DNA from: Bacilli bacterium
GTDB lineage: Bacteria > Bacillota_I > Bacilli_A > RF39 > UBA660
NCBI GenBank assembly: GCA_900753645.1
Contig: CAADZW010000208.1
Location: 1 to 5,041, forward strand
DNA: 5,041 bases
Direction of reading: 5' to 3'
The position numbers and the translations under genes were made by a program. The notes under the pieces are model-generated. The model did not search any database. It saw nothing but the letters and a program-made list of their open reading frames with translations, and was not told the origin of the DNA. Shown here in pieces: positions 4,539 through 5,041 of the stretch. Each line of letters starts with the position of its first letter. Positions within the stretch are counted from its first letter, which is position 1.

Positions 4539-5041
4539 ATGGAATTGAATAAAATTTATTCTAAAATGTTTGGTTGGATGTTTGTCGGCTTATTAGTGAC
4601 TTTTCTAACTGGTTATGTCATATCGACTAATATCGATATATTAAGAATTGTTCTTAAGGTTCCGTTTATTATTTATTGTATTGTCGAAATCGGATTAGTT
4701 ATATTTCTAACTGCTCGAATTCAGAAGATAAGTGGAACAACCGCTAAAATATGTTTTATTATTTATTCATTTGTAACAGGACTTACTTTTTCAACGATAT
4801 TCTTAGTTTATGAGATATCATCAATTATTTATGTGTTTGGAATTACTGCTATTTTATTTGGTATTTTTGCCCTTATTGGTCATTTTACTAAAATAGATTT
4901 AAGTAAAATAAGTACGTTTTTGCTTATGGGACTACTTGGTATTATTATTTGTGCTGTAATTAACATGTTTATTGGAAATGAGACATTTGATTTGATCATA
5001 ACAATTATCAGTGTCGTTATTTTCTTAGCATATACTGCTTA
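4539..5041 (+). CDS. Bax inhibitor-1 / YccA family membrane protein (3'-truncated by window end)
   Basis: The frame is open from ATG 4539 to the window edge, 167 full codons without a stop, where the family is usually about 210-235 residues. My translation begins MELNKIYSKMFGWMFVGLL. It shows about five or six membrane segments (roughly 11-28, 37-60, 70-90, 94-115, 126-146, 151-167). The BI-1 hallmark is at 117-144: TKIDLS, then FLLMGLLG, then an INMF near 141-144. The preceding YEISSIIYVFGITAILFG (91-108) also fits the family. Bacterial members such as B. subtilis YetJ are pH-sensitive calcium-leak channels; the C-terminal aspartates of that sensor would lie beyond the window. Its own promoter suggests a stand-alone gene unrelated to the flavin operon. 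Confidence 0.88.
   Translation, partial: MELNKIYSKMFGWMFVGLLVTFLTGYVISTNIDILRIVLKVPFIIYCIVEIGLVIFLTARIQKISGTTAKICFIIYSFVTGLTFSTIFLVYEISSIIYVFGITAILFGIFALIGHFTKIDLSKISTFLLMGLLGIIICAVINMFIGNETFDLIITIISVVIFLAYTA

Noticed and set aside
1..5041. CRISPR array, tRNA/rRNA gene, transposase or phage genes
   Set aside because: I saw no regularly spaced repeats, no tRNA-like cloverleaf or rRNA sequence, and no mobile-element gene; nearly the entire window is covered by the seven genes listed.

Overview
The window is very AT-rich DNA (GC below about 30% by eye) with strong GAGG-type ribosome binding sites and short intergenic gaps. TGA serves as a real stop (positions 1418-1420) and tryptophan is TGG, so the code is the standard bacterial one. 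Together these point to a low-GC Bacillota (Bacilli/Erysipelotrichia-like or a related gut lineage), not a Mycoplasma with TGA=Trp. All genes lie on the + strand.

Region 1 (about 100-2440) is a compact four-gene operon for extracytosolic flavin-based electron transfer: an ApbE-type FAD:protein FMN transferase lipoprotein, a small membrane-anchored NusG-domain-II protein (EetA-like), a polytopic Gx-transporter/heptaprenyl diphosphate synthase component I-like membrane protein (EetB-like), and an FMN-binding-domain lipoprotein with a C-terminal flavinylation motif (DAVSSCT). The inferred logic is that ApbE attaches FMN to the lipoprotein outside the membrane, and the EetA/EetB-like pair carries or couples electrons across the membrane to it. 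Unlike the well-known Listeria extracellular electron transfer locus, no NADH dehydrogenase (Ndh2) or demethylmenaquinone genes are visible here. The operon ends in a clear rho-independent terminator whose stem includes two bases of the last stop codon.

Region 2 (about 2437-4503) is an OmpR/PhoB-family response regulator and a membrane sensor histidine kinase, overlapping by 14 bases. They have their own promoter, which carries an 11-bp-spaced direct repeat that looks like an OmpR/PhoB-type site. The kinase has an extracytoplasmic sensor of about 115 residues with exactly two cysteines. Whether this pair controls the flavin operon is an open inference from proximity.

Region 3 (about 4487-5041) is the start of a Bax inhibitor-1/YccA-family membrane protein, cut by the window end, with its own extended -10 promoter. 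There is no gene-free stretch over 300 bases. The first ~120 bases hold at most the last few codons of an upstream gene, plus two inverted repeats and the promoter of the flavin operon.
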